DNA of 59,430 bases from Williamsia muralis NBRC 105860 (lineage in GTDB: Bacteria; Actinomycetota; Actinomycetes; Mycobacteriales; Mycobacteriaceae). Under the pieces are notes generated by a model. It saw only the letters and a program-made list of their open reading frames with translations. It did no database searches and had not been told where the DNA came from. Position numbers and translations under genes: made by a program. The DNA is taken from assembly GCF_001598915.1 (NCBI RefSeq), contig NZ_BDAP01000013.1, positions 1 through 59,430 of the forward strand, read 5' to 3'. Shown here in pieces: positions 42,829 to 51,219 of the stretch (position 1 is the first letter of the stretch; each line of letters starts with the position of its first letter).

Positions 42829-44010
42829 TTGGCACGACACCGCAGAACCGATCCGACACTGCCCGTTCCTGGCATGCTTGATCTTCGACCCGCCCGTGTG
42901 GTGGCCGCGCCGGCCCCCCTCGCCACCAGATCGAGGCGGTCACAGCAGACAGTCGCGCTGGTCCAACCTGGACGGCATCGACTGCCGGGCCCTTCCGAGC
43001 CACTTGCGCCCACTCAGATTAAAACTGTCATGCCACCACACGCGTTGCGCTCTCGATCGACGAAAGCGCCCTCTGCGTTGACCTTTGCGACCCCGCCCGC
43101 CCGTCGCCATGCTGCCAGCCCTGACTATCAAGACTTCGCGCCGAGGCCTCGCCCACAGCACCCGATCATCGCCAATTATGGTTCAACCGCCCTGACACCC
43201 CTTGCCCCCTGGGAGCGGTCGCTGTGTGACGAGGCTGCTAGAGGCTGCGAGCTCGCGACAGCTAGTTTTTTGGAGCGGCTTGACAACAAGGACCTGCCGG
43301 GCACGTCGGCTCGATCGACCACTGCTGCCGGCATCAGCGGCTCCCTCGTTGCCGCTGTGGTTTTGCTCGCGGCTGGGGGCACGGCGGCTACTGCACTCGC
43401 TGATCGACCCGATCTCGCAATCACCCCGGTGGCCCAGACCATCAGCGAGCCCGTCACCGGCCAGCCCGTCACCTCGCCGCAGCCTTTCGCTGCCGCAAAC
43501 ACCCAAGAAGGCTCCCCCACGTCGCCGCCGATACCGCCGCTCGATGAGCTGACCACAGCCATGCGGGACCTAGTCGAGCCAAAACAAGGGCTACCTCCCG
43601 AGCCGCCCGCGCCGCCGCGGCCGCGCTCAGCCGCACCCACCTACGGAACCTTGACATCGAGCTATGGGTCGCGCTGGAACACTACACACTACGGTCTTGA
43701 CATAGCCAATACCATTGGCACACCGGTGGTTTCGACCAGCGACGGTGAAATTATCGATTCAGGGCCCGCCGATGGCTTTGGGTTATGGATTCGCGTCCTC
43801 CAGGACGACGGAACGATCGGCGTGTATGGGCACATCAACGAGACATTGGTGAGTGTTGGACAACGGGTCTTGGCTGGCGAACAGATAGCGACGGTGGGAA
43901 ACCGTGGCAATTCCACCGGTCCGCACCTGCACTTTGAGGTTTGGCAGCAAGACGGACTCAAACTCGACCCCGCACAGTGGCTAAGCAACCGGGGAATCGT
44001 AATCGAGTAG
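42829..44010 (+). CDS. M23-family peptidoglycan endopeptidase
   Basis: The TTG start has AAGGA 8 nt upstream. The N-terminal 150 residues are a basic, Pro-rich cytoplasmic part. A single membrane helix lies near 165-190 (SGSLVAAVVLLAAGGTAATA). After a Pro-rich linker comes a LytM domain with HYGLDIANTIGTPVVST (H and D zinc ligands), YGHINETL, and STGPHLHFEVW (catalytic and metal His). All zinc ligands are present, so it should be an active endopeptidase cutting cross-bridges. A near-consensus BlaI dyad precedes it, and BlaI/M56 genes follow directly. Confidence 0.88.
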   Translation: MARHRRTDPTLPVPGMLDLRPARVVAAPAPLATRSRRSQQTVALVQPGRHRLPGPSEPLAPTQIKTVMPPHALRSRSTKAPSALTFATPPARRHAASPDYQDFAPRPRPQHPIIANYGSTALTPLAPWERSLCDEAARGCELATASFLERLDNKDLPGTSARSTTAAGISGSLVAAVVLLAAGGTAATALADRPDLAITPVAQTISEPVTGQPVTSPQPFAAANTQEGSPTSPPIPPLDELTTAMRDLVEPKQGLPPEPPAPPRPRSAAPTYGTLTSSYGSRWNTTHYGLDIANTIGTPVVSTSDGEIIDSGPADGFGLWIRVLQDDGTIGVYGHINETLVSVGQRVLAGEQIATVGNRGNSTGPHLHFEVWQQDGLKLDPAQWLSNRGIVIE

Positions 44011-44028
44011 TCCACTAAGCGGGACTAC
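44007..44028. promoter_or_regulatory. GTAGTCC dyad before blaI1
   Basis: GTAGTCC (44007-44013) and GGACTAC (44022-44028) with an 8-nt spacer lie 25 bp before the blaI1 ATG. This differs from the TACTA-N7-TAGTA motif but may be an autoregulatory site. Confidence 0.4.
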
Positions 44029-44052
44029 ACACGATTGTGGGGCTTTAGTGGT

Positions 44053-44415
44053 ATGAAGCAATTGGGCACCCTGGAGGGTGACGTCATGAACGCCGTCTGG
44101 AATGGCGCTCCTGAAGCGCTGTCAGTGCACGACATCCTAGCCGTCTTGACCGACCGACAACTGGCGTACACCACCGTCTCGACCGTTATGACCAATCTCT
44201 ACGGCAAGGGCTTCCTGACCCGCAAAAAATTCGGCCGGGCATATCGATACTGCGCGACGTACAGCCGTGAAGAGGTGACCGCGCAAATCTTGCGCGGCAT
44301 ACTCCATTCCAGCGACGACCCCACAGCAGTCCTAGTTCACTTCGCACAAACCGCCTCCTCCGAAGAGACCGAGGCGCTACGCGATGGTCTGCCTGGAAAA
44401 CGGCTCCGCCAATGA
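44053..44415 (+). CDS. blaI: BlaI/MecI-family repressor 1
   Basis: The 120-aa winged-helix repressor starts MKQLGTLEGDVMNAVWNGAP. The family pattern is clear: LEGDVMNAVW, LSVHDILAVLTDRQLAYTTV, STVMTNLYGKGFLTRKKFGR, YSREEVTAQILRGIL. BlaI-type repressors dimerise on dyads and are cut, or released, when the cognate M56 sensor protease is activated. Its stop overlaps the M56 gene (ATGA). It is about 60-70 percent similar by eye to blaI2 at 52817. The repressor is the best candidate to bind the TACTA-N7-TAGTA sites nearby. Confidence 0.9.
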   Translation: MKQLGTLEGDVMNAVWNGAPEALSVHDILAVLTDRQLAYTTVSTVMTNLYGKGFLTRKKFGRAYRYCATYSREEVTAQILRGILHSSDDPTAVLVHFAQTASSEETEALRDGLPGKRLRQ

Positions 44416-45389
44416 CCCTTGCAGTGACGCTGGCCCTGGCGGCGGCCCTCATCGGGGTGACTATGCCCCGACTCCTAACATTTCACCAAACCACCGCGTC
44501 GCCGCGTCTCATGATTATCTGCTGGCTAGCTAGTATCGCCGCATTTGTGTTTTTGGCACTGTCGGCGGTGGTGGTGGCCGCCTGGCCCGACCACGCTCCC
44601 GCCGAGAACGTCACCGATATTTGGATCCGATGCCTAAGCTCGGCGCAACATACAATGTCGCCTTGGGTATCCGAGATCGCGTTAGGCGCAGCCTCTTTCG
44701 TCGCAGTGTTTTTGTCGGGCAAGTTCACTGCTGCCGGGCGACGGCTACACCGTTCCCGAATGAAAGTCCGCAATTACCACGACGATGTACTTACAGTCAT
44801 CGCCCGCATCAAACCCGATCCCGACAGTCGATACCCGGTTTTGTGGCTCGACCATCCCCTACCATTTGCCTACAGTATTGCCGGTAGCCCCGGGCTGGTC
44901 ATAGCGACTGAGGGCCTAAATACGTTCTTGACGCCCACAGAAGCGGCCGCCGTCCTCGAACATGAGCGCGCCCATCTACACAGTCGCCATCACGACATCC
45001 TGGCGATCTGTGCTGTGCTGGCACGTACGGCACCTATCGTCCCTTTGTTCAGCCGCGCTCCGGCGGCGATATCCATACTCGTCGAACTCGACGCCGACCG
45101 CGTCGCCGCGCGTAAGACCAGCCCTGCCAACGTTCACTCAGCCCTATGTCGAGTCCTTGAGGTTCAAGGTGGCGAACCCTCTGTTGAGGCCATGGGCTAC
45201 ACATCTACCGCACCTGACCTCAAAACCACCAACGACCGACGATTACACGTTCTGAGCGCCGCCACCTTACCGACCCCACACCACCTCATCTACGCCGCTG
45301 CGGCACTCCTGCCCCTGGCGACAGCGGCCATCTCCGCGATCGTAGCGATGGCCACCCTGTCGGCGGCGTACTGTTTCTTCGCTTCCTAG
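44412..45389 (+). CDS. M56-family membrane metalloprotease 1 (BlaR1-like, no sensor domain)
   Basis: The protein has four or five membrane helices (about 1-20, 36-57, 85-105, 205-222, 295-322). The zinc protease motif is HERAH (184-188), with ELDADR (about 225) giving the third ligand. The penicillin-binding sensor domain of BlaR1 is absent, as in mycobacterial BlaR homologues such as Rv1845c. It should cleave or trigger loss of BlaI1 upon an envelope signal of unknown nature. It is translationally coupled to blaI1. Confidence 0.88.
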   Translation: MTLAVTLALAAALIGVTMPRLLTFHQTTASPRLMIICWLASIAAFVFLALSAVVVAAWPDHAPAENVTDIWIRCLSSAQHTMSPWVSEIALGAASFVAVFLSGKFTAAGRRLHRSRMKVRNYHDDVLTVIARIKPDPDSRYPVLWLDHPLPFAYSIAGSPGLVIATEGLNTFLTPTEAAAVLEHERAHLHSRHHDILAICAVLARTAPIVPLFSRAPAAISILVELDADRVAARKTSPANVHSALCRVLEVQGGEPSVEAMGYTSTAPDLKTTNDRRLHVLSAATLPTPHHLIYAAAALLPLATAAISAIVAMATLSAAYCFFAS

Positions 45390-45452
45390 CCTGCTACGCC
45401 ACTCTTTGCGTAACTCGGCACTCGAACGTCCTATCGTCTGAACTTTTTTGTG

Positions 45453-45650
45453 CAAGCGAACCACCTGTCGCAGGTCATGTTGTCGTTTGGAATACCGTTT
45501 GCGCTGATTCCTCTGGTGCGGTTAACCAGCGATCGCACGCTAATGGGACGGGACACCAATCATCGCGTCACAAGTGCCATGGCGTGGCTAACCGCGGTGG
45601 TCATCATCGTTTTGAATGTGGCGTTGATCTATCCCACCGTAGTCGGCTAG
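45453..45650 (+). pseudogene. 3' fragment of a second Nramp transporter gene
   Basis: Codons LSQVMLSFGIPFALIPLVRL, then TSDRTLMGRDTNHRVTSAMA and VIIVLNVALIYPTVVG align directly with the last 60 residues of the Nramp protein at 28676-29917. There is no start and no upstream part. It marks the end of a duplicated and largely deleted segment. Confidence 0.85.
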
Positions 45651-45926
45651 GTCTGCTTCGACAGTCCGTCGGAAATCGCTTGCAAGACAGTGGTCCTGCT
45701 GCGAGCACGCGGCGGGTTGGTACGCTTCCGCTGATCCGAATCCCGGACCGACGAGCCGGAGCGTCGGCTATCGCCAATCGGCTTCGTCGACGGCGCATAG
45801 CTTTGATGCCTCCACCCCGTTGGCTGTCTAAGTTGAGACCGCCCACACTACGAACATGTCTTGCGAGCCGACCCGCAACCAGGCCATACTTGCACGCATG
45901 CGCATACGACTACGTAACGAGTTTTG

Positions 45927-46850
45927 ATGGGGGCCGGACACTCGCACAGTGGCATTGAGCCCGGGGGTGCGGCCAGTGCATCTGGACGCCATGTTCGTCG
46001 CCTGTGGATGGCGTTGGGGCTGGGTCTCATTACCCTGCTGGCTCAGGTGATTGTGGGTTTGGCGACGTCGTCGCTGGCGTTGCTTTCTGATTCGGCGCAT
46101 GTGTTCACCGACGTGCTCGGGGTGTCGATGGCGTTGGTGGCGGTGATGGTGGCTCAGCGGGCCGCTGCTCGAGCTGATCGCACGTTCGGGTTGTACCGGG
46201 CCGAGGTGTTCGCAGCGTTGTTCAATGCGGTGCTGTTGTTTGCGGTCGCCGCCTGGATCTTGTACGAGGCATCCCAGCGGCTCTCCGATCCGCCCGAAGT
46301 TCCGGGAGTCCCGGTCATCGCGGTCGCGGTGGTGGGGCTGGTGATGAACGTAACCGCGTTCGCGCTGTTGCGATCTGGCGCCAAAGAGAGTCTCAATGTT
46401 CGGGGTGCTTACCTCGAGGTGATGGCCGACATGATCGGGTCGTTCGGCGTGCTGGTCAGTGGGGTGCTCACGGTGCTGTTTGGGTGGCGGTACGCCGATC
46501 CGCTCATCGGGGTCGGTATTGCCCTGTTCGTGTTGCCGCGAGCATTCACCCTCGCTCGTGGGGCGCTGCGTATCTTGCTTCAGCATGCCCCGGCAGGCAT
46601 CGATGTCGACGCGGTGCGCGCGGATGTGGTCGCCGTGGAAGGAGTGGTGCAGGTACACGATCTGCATGTGTGGACGCTGACCTCGGGCATGGAGGTGGCC
46701 TCGGCTCATGTGGTGATCACACCCGATGCCGACTCTGCTGTGGTGCTCGCTGCTGTCCAGCACATGTTGGCTGCCCGGCACGGTCTCGAGCACGCCACCG
46801 TGCAGGTCGAACCCGCGCAGGGGTCGGGCTGCCACGACTTGTCGTGGTGA
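45927..46850 (+). CDS. cation diffusion facilitator (CDF) metal exporter
   Basis: Start at ATG 45927 (MGAGHSHSG), with a short His motif. Six membrane helices: the second carries SDSAHVFTDVLG and the fifth EVMADMIGSFG, giving the H/D transport site of Zn/Cd/Co CDF proteins (CzcD type). The C-terminal cytoplasmic domain has VVQVHDLHVWTLTSGMEVAS and HGLEHATVQVEP. It expels divalent metals using the proton gradient. No BlaI-like box precedes it; it is separate from the regulon by sequence evidence. Confidence 0.9.
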   Translation: MGAGHSHSGIEPGGAASASGRHVRRLWMALGLGLITLLAQVIVGLATSSLALLSDSAHVFTDVLGVSMALVAVMVAQRAAARADRTFGLYRAEVFAALFNAVLLFAVAAWILYEASQRLSDPPEVPGVPVIAVAVVGLVMNVTAFALLRSGAKESLNVRGAYLEVMADMIGSFGVLVSGVLTVLFGWRYADPLIGVGIALFVLPRAFTLARGALRILLQHAPAGIDVDAVRADVVAVEGVVQVHDLHVWTLTSGMEVASAHVVITPDADSAVVLAAVQHMLAARHGLEHATVQVEPAQGSGCHDLSW

Positions 46851-46923
46851 GTGAGCAGCCCTCTGCCCCACCGGGCGCCGGCGGACTTTGCATACACCTG
46901 CACGGGTGGCCGCCCGCACGGGG

Positions 46924-47220
46924 TCAGCTGATGTCGGGGACTCCGAGTGCGACCAGCATGGTCATGAGCAGCAGCCAGCCGATGCCTTGCCAAATCGGCC
47001 AGGTGCCGCCGCGCTTCCAGACGCGGTAGGTCTGGGCCAATGCGCCCAGCCCGCCGAGGAAGAAGATGGCCGGCGCCCCGAAACCCCAGATGGGCCAGCC
47101 GGTCTTGTTGTACAAGATCACCGCGGCCAGACCTGCGGCCATGACGGTCGCGAGGTAGGCGCCGCCTGTGCGTAGGGCGGTGGGATCATTCCACGACTTG
47201 CTGACGTCGTCATCGTTCAC
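46924..47220 (-). CDS. small membrane protein, 98 aa
   Basis: Three membrane helices, about residues 20-37, 44-62 and 76-94 (WQGIGWLLLMTMLVALGVPD). I do not know the family. It follows the TlpA lipoprotein gene by 23 bp on the same strand, so the order ctaG - tlpA - this gene is probably an operon with a role in oxidase assembly. Confidence 0.65.
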   Translation of the reverse strand: MNDDDVSKSWNDPTALRTGGAYLATVMAAGLAAVILYNKTGWPIWGFGAPAIFFLGGLGALAQTYRVWKRGGTWPIWQGIGWLLLMTMLVALGVPDIS

Positions 47221-47243
47221 AGCAGAGGGCCTTTCACAGTGGG

Positions 47244-47858
47244 TCAGGTTTCGTCGGCCAGGCGTTGCACGACGGGCAAGAGATCCGCGGCGGTGACCGC
47301 CCGCAAAAACACCGCCGCCGCTCGGTGCTGGCGGTCCAAGACAACGGTGGTGGGTACCACTGACGTTGGGGTTCCCAGCGCGGCGAGGGTGCGTCCGTCG
47401 TAGTCGTAGATCGACGGGTAGGTCACCGCGCGGTCGACCACGAAATCGCGGGCTGTTTCTTTGCGGTCTCGAAAGTCGATCCCCAAGAACGCAACTCCGC
47501 GTTCTTTGGTTTGGGCGTAGACCTCTTCGAGTACCGGGGCCTCAGCGCGGCAGGGTCCGCACCATGAGCCCCACACGTTGATCACGACCACTTGCCCGGT
47601 GTAGTCGTCCAGGCGAATGGTCTTCTGATCAGCGAACAGATCGGGGCCACGCAGCGCGGCAACCTTCTGGCGACTGGCGGGCGGATCGTAGAAGATGACA
47701 GTTTGCCCGTTCGGGGAAACGAACTCGAACGAATCGCCTTGGCGGACCGCATCATCGCCGGTACCGCACCCAGCGAGGGCCAGTGTGAGGGCCGCCACCA
47801 CCGCGATGGCCCATCGCCACCTGGGGCGCGACGGTGGTGACGATGTCGTGGTGGTCAT
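47244..47858 (-). CDS. TlpA/ResA-like thioredoxin lipoprotein
   Basis: A lipobox LALAGC (C31) follows a Sec signal peptide. The thioredoxin fold has WGSWCGPCRAEAPVLEEVYA (C100 and C103) and the cis-Pro region PTSVVPTTVVLD. Likely roles are reduction of apocytochrome c or CuA-site Cys, or copper delivery with CtaG. It overlaps ctaG by 4 bp (ATGA) and follows it. It is not close to the TlpA-like protein of module 1, which has a different linker and two extra Cys. Confidence 0.9.
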   Translation of the reverse strand: MTTTTSSPPSRPRWRWAIAVVAALTLALAGCGTGDDAVRQGDSFEFVSPNGQTVIFYDPPASRQKVAALRGPDLFADQKTIRLDDYTGQVVVINVWGSWCGPCRAEAPVLEEVYAQTKERGVAFLGIDFRDRKETARDFVVDRAVTYPSIYDYDGRTLAALGTPTSVVPTTVVLDRQHRAAAVFLRAVTAADLLPVVQRLADET

Positions 47859-48799
47859 CGGCTGCTTCCCAACTGACGAAGAAAACGGTTGTAGGACTCG
47901 AGCTCGTCGTCGTGCTGCGCGGTCTGGGCCGCGGTGGCAGCAGAGGACATCTTTTCTTCATCGCGGCGCCACCGGGAGGCGAAGACCAGCACGATCAGCA
48001 ACGCCACTGGCTCGCCGTAGGACCACGCCAGCGCTCCGGCGATGGACTGGTCCTCGACCGGATCGATGCCCCACTGCGGCGGTGGGTCAGCGAAGCTGGC
48101 TACCAGGACGGTCGGCGACATCATGAACACCACTCCGAAGAACACGTGTAGCGGCATCTCCAAGAAGATGTCGAGGAGCCGTCCGATGTTCGATTGTCGT
48201 CGCGGCAGCGGACCGATCGAGAGAATCGGGATGATGAACAGCAGACCGCTGACGAGGAAGAACACTTCCATGGCGGTGTGGCCGACCCAGGTGGTGTTGA
48301 GGGCATCGAAGATCGGTGACAGATACAGACCGTAGAAACTGAACAAGAACACCGGGATCGCGAAACCCGGGTGCAGCAGCACCCGGCTCGGCAGTGACCT
48401 GGCCGCGCGGAGGATGGCTCGCCGGATACTTCTGCCCGTGCCCTGGTTCGGTACCACGGCAAAGAGCAGCAACCCGGGTGAGCCCAGGACCAGTAGCGGG
48501 GGGACCAGGGTGGATAGGGTCATGTGCTGGAACATGAAGGCGCTGAACAGTCCGAGACCATAGCTTTCGATGGCCAGCCCGGTGACCGCGATCAGGATGA
48601 GGCACCCGGCCAGAAAACTCACCGAACGATGCCACGGCCATCGTCGACCCTGCCGGCGTAGCCGCAGCAAGGCCGCACAGTAAGCAGCTCCAAGCACAGC
48701 GCCCACCGCGGGCAACAGCGGAATCGCGGGCAGGTCCCATCCGACCATCGCCAGGAGGTTCGGCGGCGCCTGGGGCAAGTCCATCAACGCAACGCCCAT
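47855..48799 (-). CDS. CtaG-type cytochrome c oxidase assembly protein
   Basis: The 314-aa membrane protein is of the caa3_CtaG family. Several helices are visible, with QHMTLSTLVPPLLVLGSPGL, VGHTAMEVFFLVSGLLFIIP and LEMPLHVFFGVVFMM. The His in these helices are the likely copper ligands. It corresponds to the C-terminal half of the CopD-CtaG fusion at 30077. It is divergent from the dsbA-like gene with a BlaI-like dyad (48874-48892) between, 75 bp from its start (MDLPQAPPN at 48784 is an alternative start). Confidence 0.87.
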   Translation of the reverse strand: MGVALMDLPQAPPNLLAMVGWDLPAIPLLPAVGAVLGAAYCAALLRLRRQGRRWPWHRSVSFLAGCLILIAVTGLAIESYGLGLFSAFMFQHMTLSTLVPPLLVLGSPGLLLFAVVPNQGTGRSIRRAILRAARSLPSRVLLHPGFAIPVFLFSFYGLYLSPIFDALNTTWVGHTAMEVFFLVSGLLFIIPILSIGPLPRRQSNIGRLLDIFLEMPLHVFFGVVFMMSPTVLVASFADPPPQWGIDPVEDQSIAGALAWSYGEPVALLIVLVFASRWRRDEEKMSSAATAAQTAQHDDELESYNRFLRQLGSSR

Positions 48800-48873
48800 C
48801 GCTTTATACCGCCATCCTTTCGCTTACTCGCCATCGACTACCGGCCGCTGACCCGGCGGCCACACCACGTAAA

Positions 48874-48892
48874 CTACTAAGCATCGTAGTAG
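48874..48892. promoter_or_regulatory. BlaI-like operator between ctaG and dsbA-like gene
   Basis: CTACTA-AGCATCG-TAGTAG; the core is 48875-48891. It lies between two divergent genes and could control both. Confidence 0.75.
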
Positions 48893-48957
48893 CACGAAGT
48901 GAGGAGCGATGACTTGACTGTGTACCGCGGTGGTGTTGCTGTGACCGGGGCCTGCTG

Positions 48958-49596
48958 ATGAGCCGTAGCGTTAAGGTCACCTTGGGGGTGGTGTTTGCAT
49001 TCTGCCTGGCTTTGACCGCAGTGTTCGTGGTGACCCGGGCCGGTGACACCGCTACCGAGTCCGACGGCGCGGTGGTGCGTTCGGACTCGCAACGGTTGAC
49101 CTCGCCGGCGGACTCTGAGGCCACGTTCGTCGAGTTCCTAGACTTTGAATGTGAGGCGTGTGGGGCCATGTACCCCGCCGTGGAGCAACTGCGCCAAACG
49201 TACGGTGACAGGGTCACGTTCGTGGTTCGATACTTTCCGTTGCCGGGCCATTTCAACGCCGACCGGGCGGCGCGGGCGGTGGTCGCGGCTGCGAACCAGG
49301 GCCGGTTTGAGGCGATGTACCGGAAGATGTTCGACAGCCAAAAACAGTGGGGTGAACAGCAGGTGCCGTTGGATGATTTGTTCGCGTCCTACGCCGCCGA
49401 CCTCGGCCTGGACATGACTCAGTTCCAGGCCGACTACACATCCTCGGCCACACGGGCGCGCATCGATGCCGACCTGCGCGACGGCGCCGAACTGGGGGTC
49501 CGCGGCACCCCAACCTTCTTCATTGACGACGCTGAGGTGGAGGCCGGCAGCTACGATCAACTCAAGGCCGCATTGAACGACGCTCTGGCACAGTGA
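48958..49596 (+). CDS. DsbA-like thiol-disulfide oxidoreductase
   Basis: An N-terminal signal anchor (about 5-27, VKVTLGVVFAFCLALTAVFV) precedes a DsbA/thioredoxin_4 domain with CEAC (C65 and C68) in FVEFLDFECEACGAMYPAVE and the cis-Pro loop GVRGTPTFFIDD. It should insert disulfides into exported proteins. The next gene encodes VKOR and overlaps (GTGA), giving the complete DsbA-VKOR oxidising pair of actinobacteria. A BlaI-like dyad lies 66 bp upstream. Confidence 0.9.
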   Translation: MSRSVKVTLGVVFAFCLALTAVFVVTRAGDTATESDGAVVRSDSQRLTSPADSEATFVEFLDFECEACGAMYPAVEQLRQTYGDRVTFVVRYFPLPGHFNADRAARAVVAAANQGRFEAMYRKMFDSQKQWGEQQVPLDDLFASYAADLGLDMTQFQADYTSSATRARIDADLRDGAELGVRGTPTFFIDDAEVEAGSYDQLKAALNDALAQ

Positions 49597-50243
49597 CTTC
49601 GATGTCGTCGCACCTGTCCGGCACCGGTGATGATCCAGGTGTGCGGAACGATCCTGGGGGACGCGCTGTGCTGTTTCCGCGGTTGCTTCGGTGGGTGCTG
49701 GGCGTGTGCGGGGTCATCGGCCTGATCGCAGCGTTCACGCTGACGGTGGAAAAGTTCGAGCTGGCCACCGACCCGGACTACACCCCCACCTGCAGCCTCA
49801 ACCCCATTGTGAACTGCGGGTCGATCATGGATACCCCGCAGGCTGCGGTGTTCGGTTTTCCCAATTCTCTGCTGGGTATCGCCGGGTTCACCGCTGTCCT
49901 CGCGATCGCAGTGCTGCTCACCCCCGCCACTCCCGCCTGGATATGGATCAGCACCCAGGTGGGGTTGAGCGCGGCCGTGGTGTTCGTCCATTGGCTGATC
50001 GTGCAGAGCTTGTACGAGATCGGGGCGCTGTGCCCGTATTGCATGGCGGTATGGATCGTGGTGGTGGTGGCGTTCTGGTACGTCACCCTGCGCAACCTTG
50101 ACCAGATGATCGTCAGGGGCCGGGCACGGCGTCTGGTCGATGCATTGATCAGTGTGCACTCGGTGGTCCCGGTCGTGTGGGCGCTGAGCATCCTCACGCT
50201 CATCATCATCGAGTTCTGGTGGTACTGGTCCACTCTGGGCTGA
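49593..50243 (+). CDS. vitamin K epoxide reductase (VKOR)-like protein
   Basis: The five-helix membrane protein has the two Cys pairs of VKOR: CSLNPIVNCGS in the loop after helix 1 and CPYC (C147-C150) in helix 4. The Ser in CGS before helix 2 is also conserved. It re-oxidises DsbA and passes electrons to quinone. GTG start overlaps the dsbA-like stop; an ATG 9 bp further on is an alternative. At 216 aa it is of normal length and without a fused thioredoxin domain. Confidence 0.92.
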   Translation: MTSMSSHLSGTGDDPGVRNDPGGRAVLFPRLLRWVLGVCGVIGLIAAFTLTVEKFELATDPDYTPTCSLNPIVNCGSIMDTPQAAVFGFPNSLLGIAGFTAVLAIAVLLTPATPAWIWISTQVGLSAAVVFVHWLIVQSLYEIGALCPYCMAVWIVVVVAFWYVTLRNLDQMIVRGRARRLVDALISVHSVVPVVWALSILTLIIIEFWWYWSTLG

Positions 50244-50283
50244 CCTCGTACTCCTCACCGACGCACGCGCGCCTGGGGTGGGG

Positions 50284-51090
50284 TTAGATCGGCAGGGTGG
50301 TGTCGGTGATGAACATGTCCCGGACCCACACCACAAAGTGGTCCCAGATGCCGGTGATCAGCGCGATACCCACCGCCACCATCAGCAGCCCGCCCACTAT
50401 CTGGATGCGCCGCGAATTGCGCCGCAACACGCCCACAGCCCGCACCGCCCACGCCGAGCCAAACGCCATCGCCACGAACGGCAGCCCCAAACCCAGGCAG
50501 TACGCCACGATCATCGCCACCCCCCGAGCCGCGGTGGTGTCAGCGGTACCGCTGGCGGTGGCGATGATCGCCGCCAGCGTCGGCCCCAGACACGGGGTCC
50601 ACCCCAAAGCGAACACCCCGCCCAACAGCGGGGCACCCACCAGGTGCGATACCTGACGAGGATGAAACCGCGCCTCCCGTTGCAGGACAGGAAAAGCACC
50701 GATAAACACCAGCCCCATCACAATGGTGATGACGCCACCGACGCGCTGAAGAATCTCGCGATTGACGATCAACGTCGAGGTGACACCAAAAATGGTGGCG
50801 GTGGCCAACACGAACACCACAGTGAACCCGGCGACAAACAATAGTGCAGCACCGGCCACCCGGAACCGCCGAATACCCTGCAGCGCATGACCGTCCGCCT
50901 CCGGGGAGTTTCCGCCTGCGGAAATGCCGACGAGATAGGACACATACCCGGGCACGAGCGGAATGACACAGGGTGAGGCGAACGAGATGAGTCCGGCCGC
51001 CAGGCATGCACCCAGCGCCAGAAGCAGCGGCCCACCGGCCGCTGCGGTCGAGAACGCCTCGCCTACCCCGGCCACCGCAAAGTCGGACAC
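50284..51090 (-). CDS. ccdA: CcdA-family thiol-reducing electron carrier
   Basis: I pick the GTG at 51090 ([17 protein letters not shown]) because AGGAGG lies 6 nt upstream; the longer reading (51117) has no such site. Six helices; [19 protein letters not shown] (Cys in helix 1) and [14 protein letters not shown] (Cys in helix 4) are the CcdA redox pair. CcdA brings reducing power to periplasmic thioredoxins such as TlpA/ResA and thus serves cytochrome c maturation. A strong BlaI-like dyad lies upstream. It is convergent with the VKOR gene: oxidising and reducing paths face each other. Confidence 0.93.
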   Translation of the reverse strand: MSDFAVAGVGEAFSTAAAGGPLLLALGACLAAGLISFASPCVIPLVPGYVSYLVGISAGGNSPEADGHALQGIRRFRVAGAALLFVAGFTVVFVLATATIFGVTSTLIVNREILQRVGGVITIVMGLVFIGAFPVLQREARFHPRQVSHLVGAPLLGGVFALGWTPCLGPTLAAIIATASGTADTTAARGVAMIVAYCLGLGLPFVAMAFGSAWAVRAVGVLRRNSRRIQIVGGLLMVAVGIALITGIWDHFVVWVRDMFITDTTLPI

Positions 51091-51137
51091 CTGCGCCCTC
51101 CTCGCTGTTTCGTGCACACACCGGACACGACCACCCT

Positions 51138-51160
51138 AACTACTACGCACAATAGTAGTT
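51138..51160. promoter_or_regulatory. BlaI-like operator at ccdA
   Basis: AACTACTA-CGCACAA-TAGTAGTT; 8-bp arms, core 51141-51157. It lies 48 bp before the chosen ccdA start. Confidence 0.78.
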
Positions 51161-51219
51161 TTGTTCGGGGTGTATTCACACCCACGGACAGACGGCGTGC
51201 CCGCGCGGAGCGGCACGAA

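Noticed and set aside
44007-44028. GTAGTCC dyad as an eleventh BlaI-like site
   Set aside because: It does not contain TACTA-N7-TAGTA; half-sites and spacing differ. Kept only as a separate candidate.
49557-50336. 259-aa minus-strand frame
   Set aside because: Antisense to the VKOR gene; His/Arg/Gln-rich composition typical of shadow frames in high-GC DNA.
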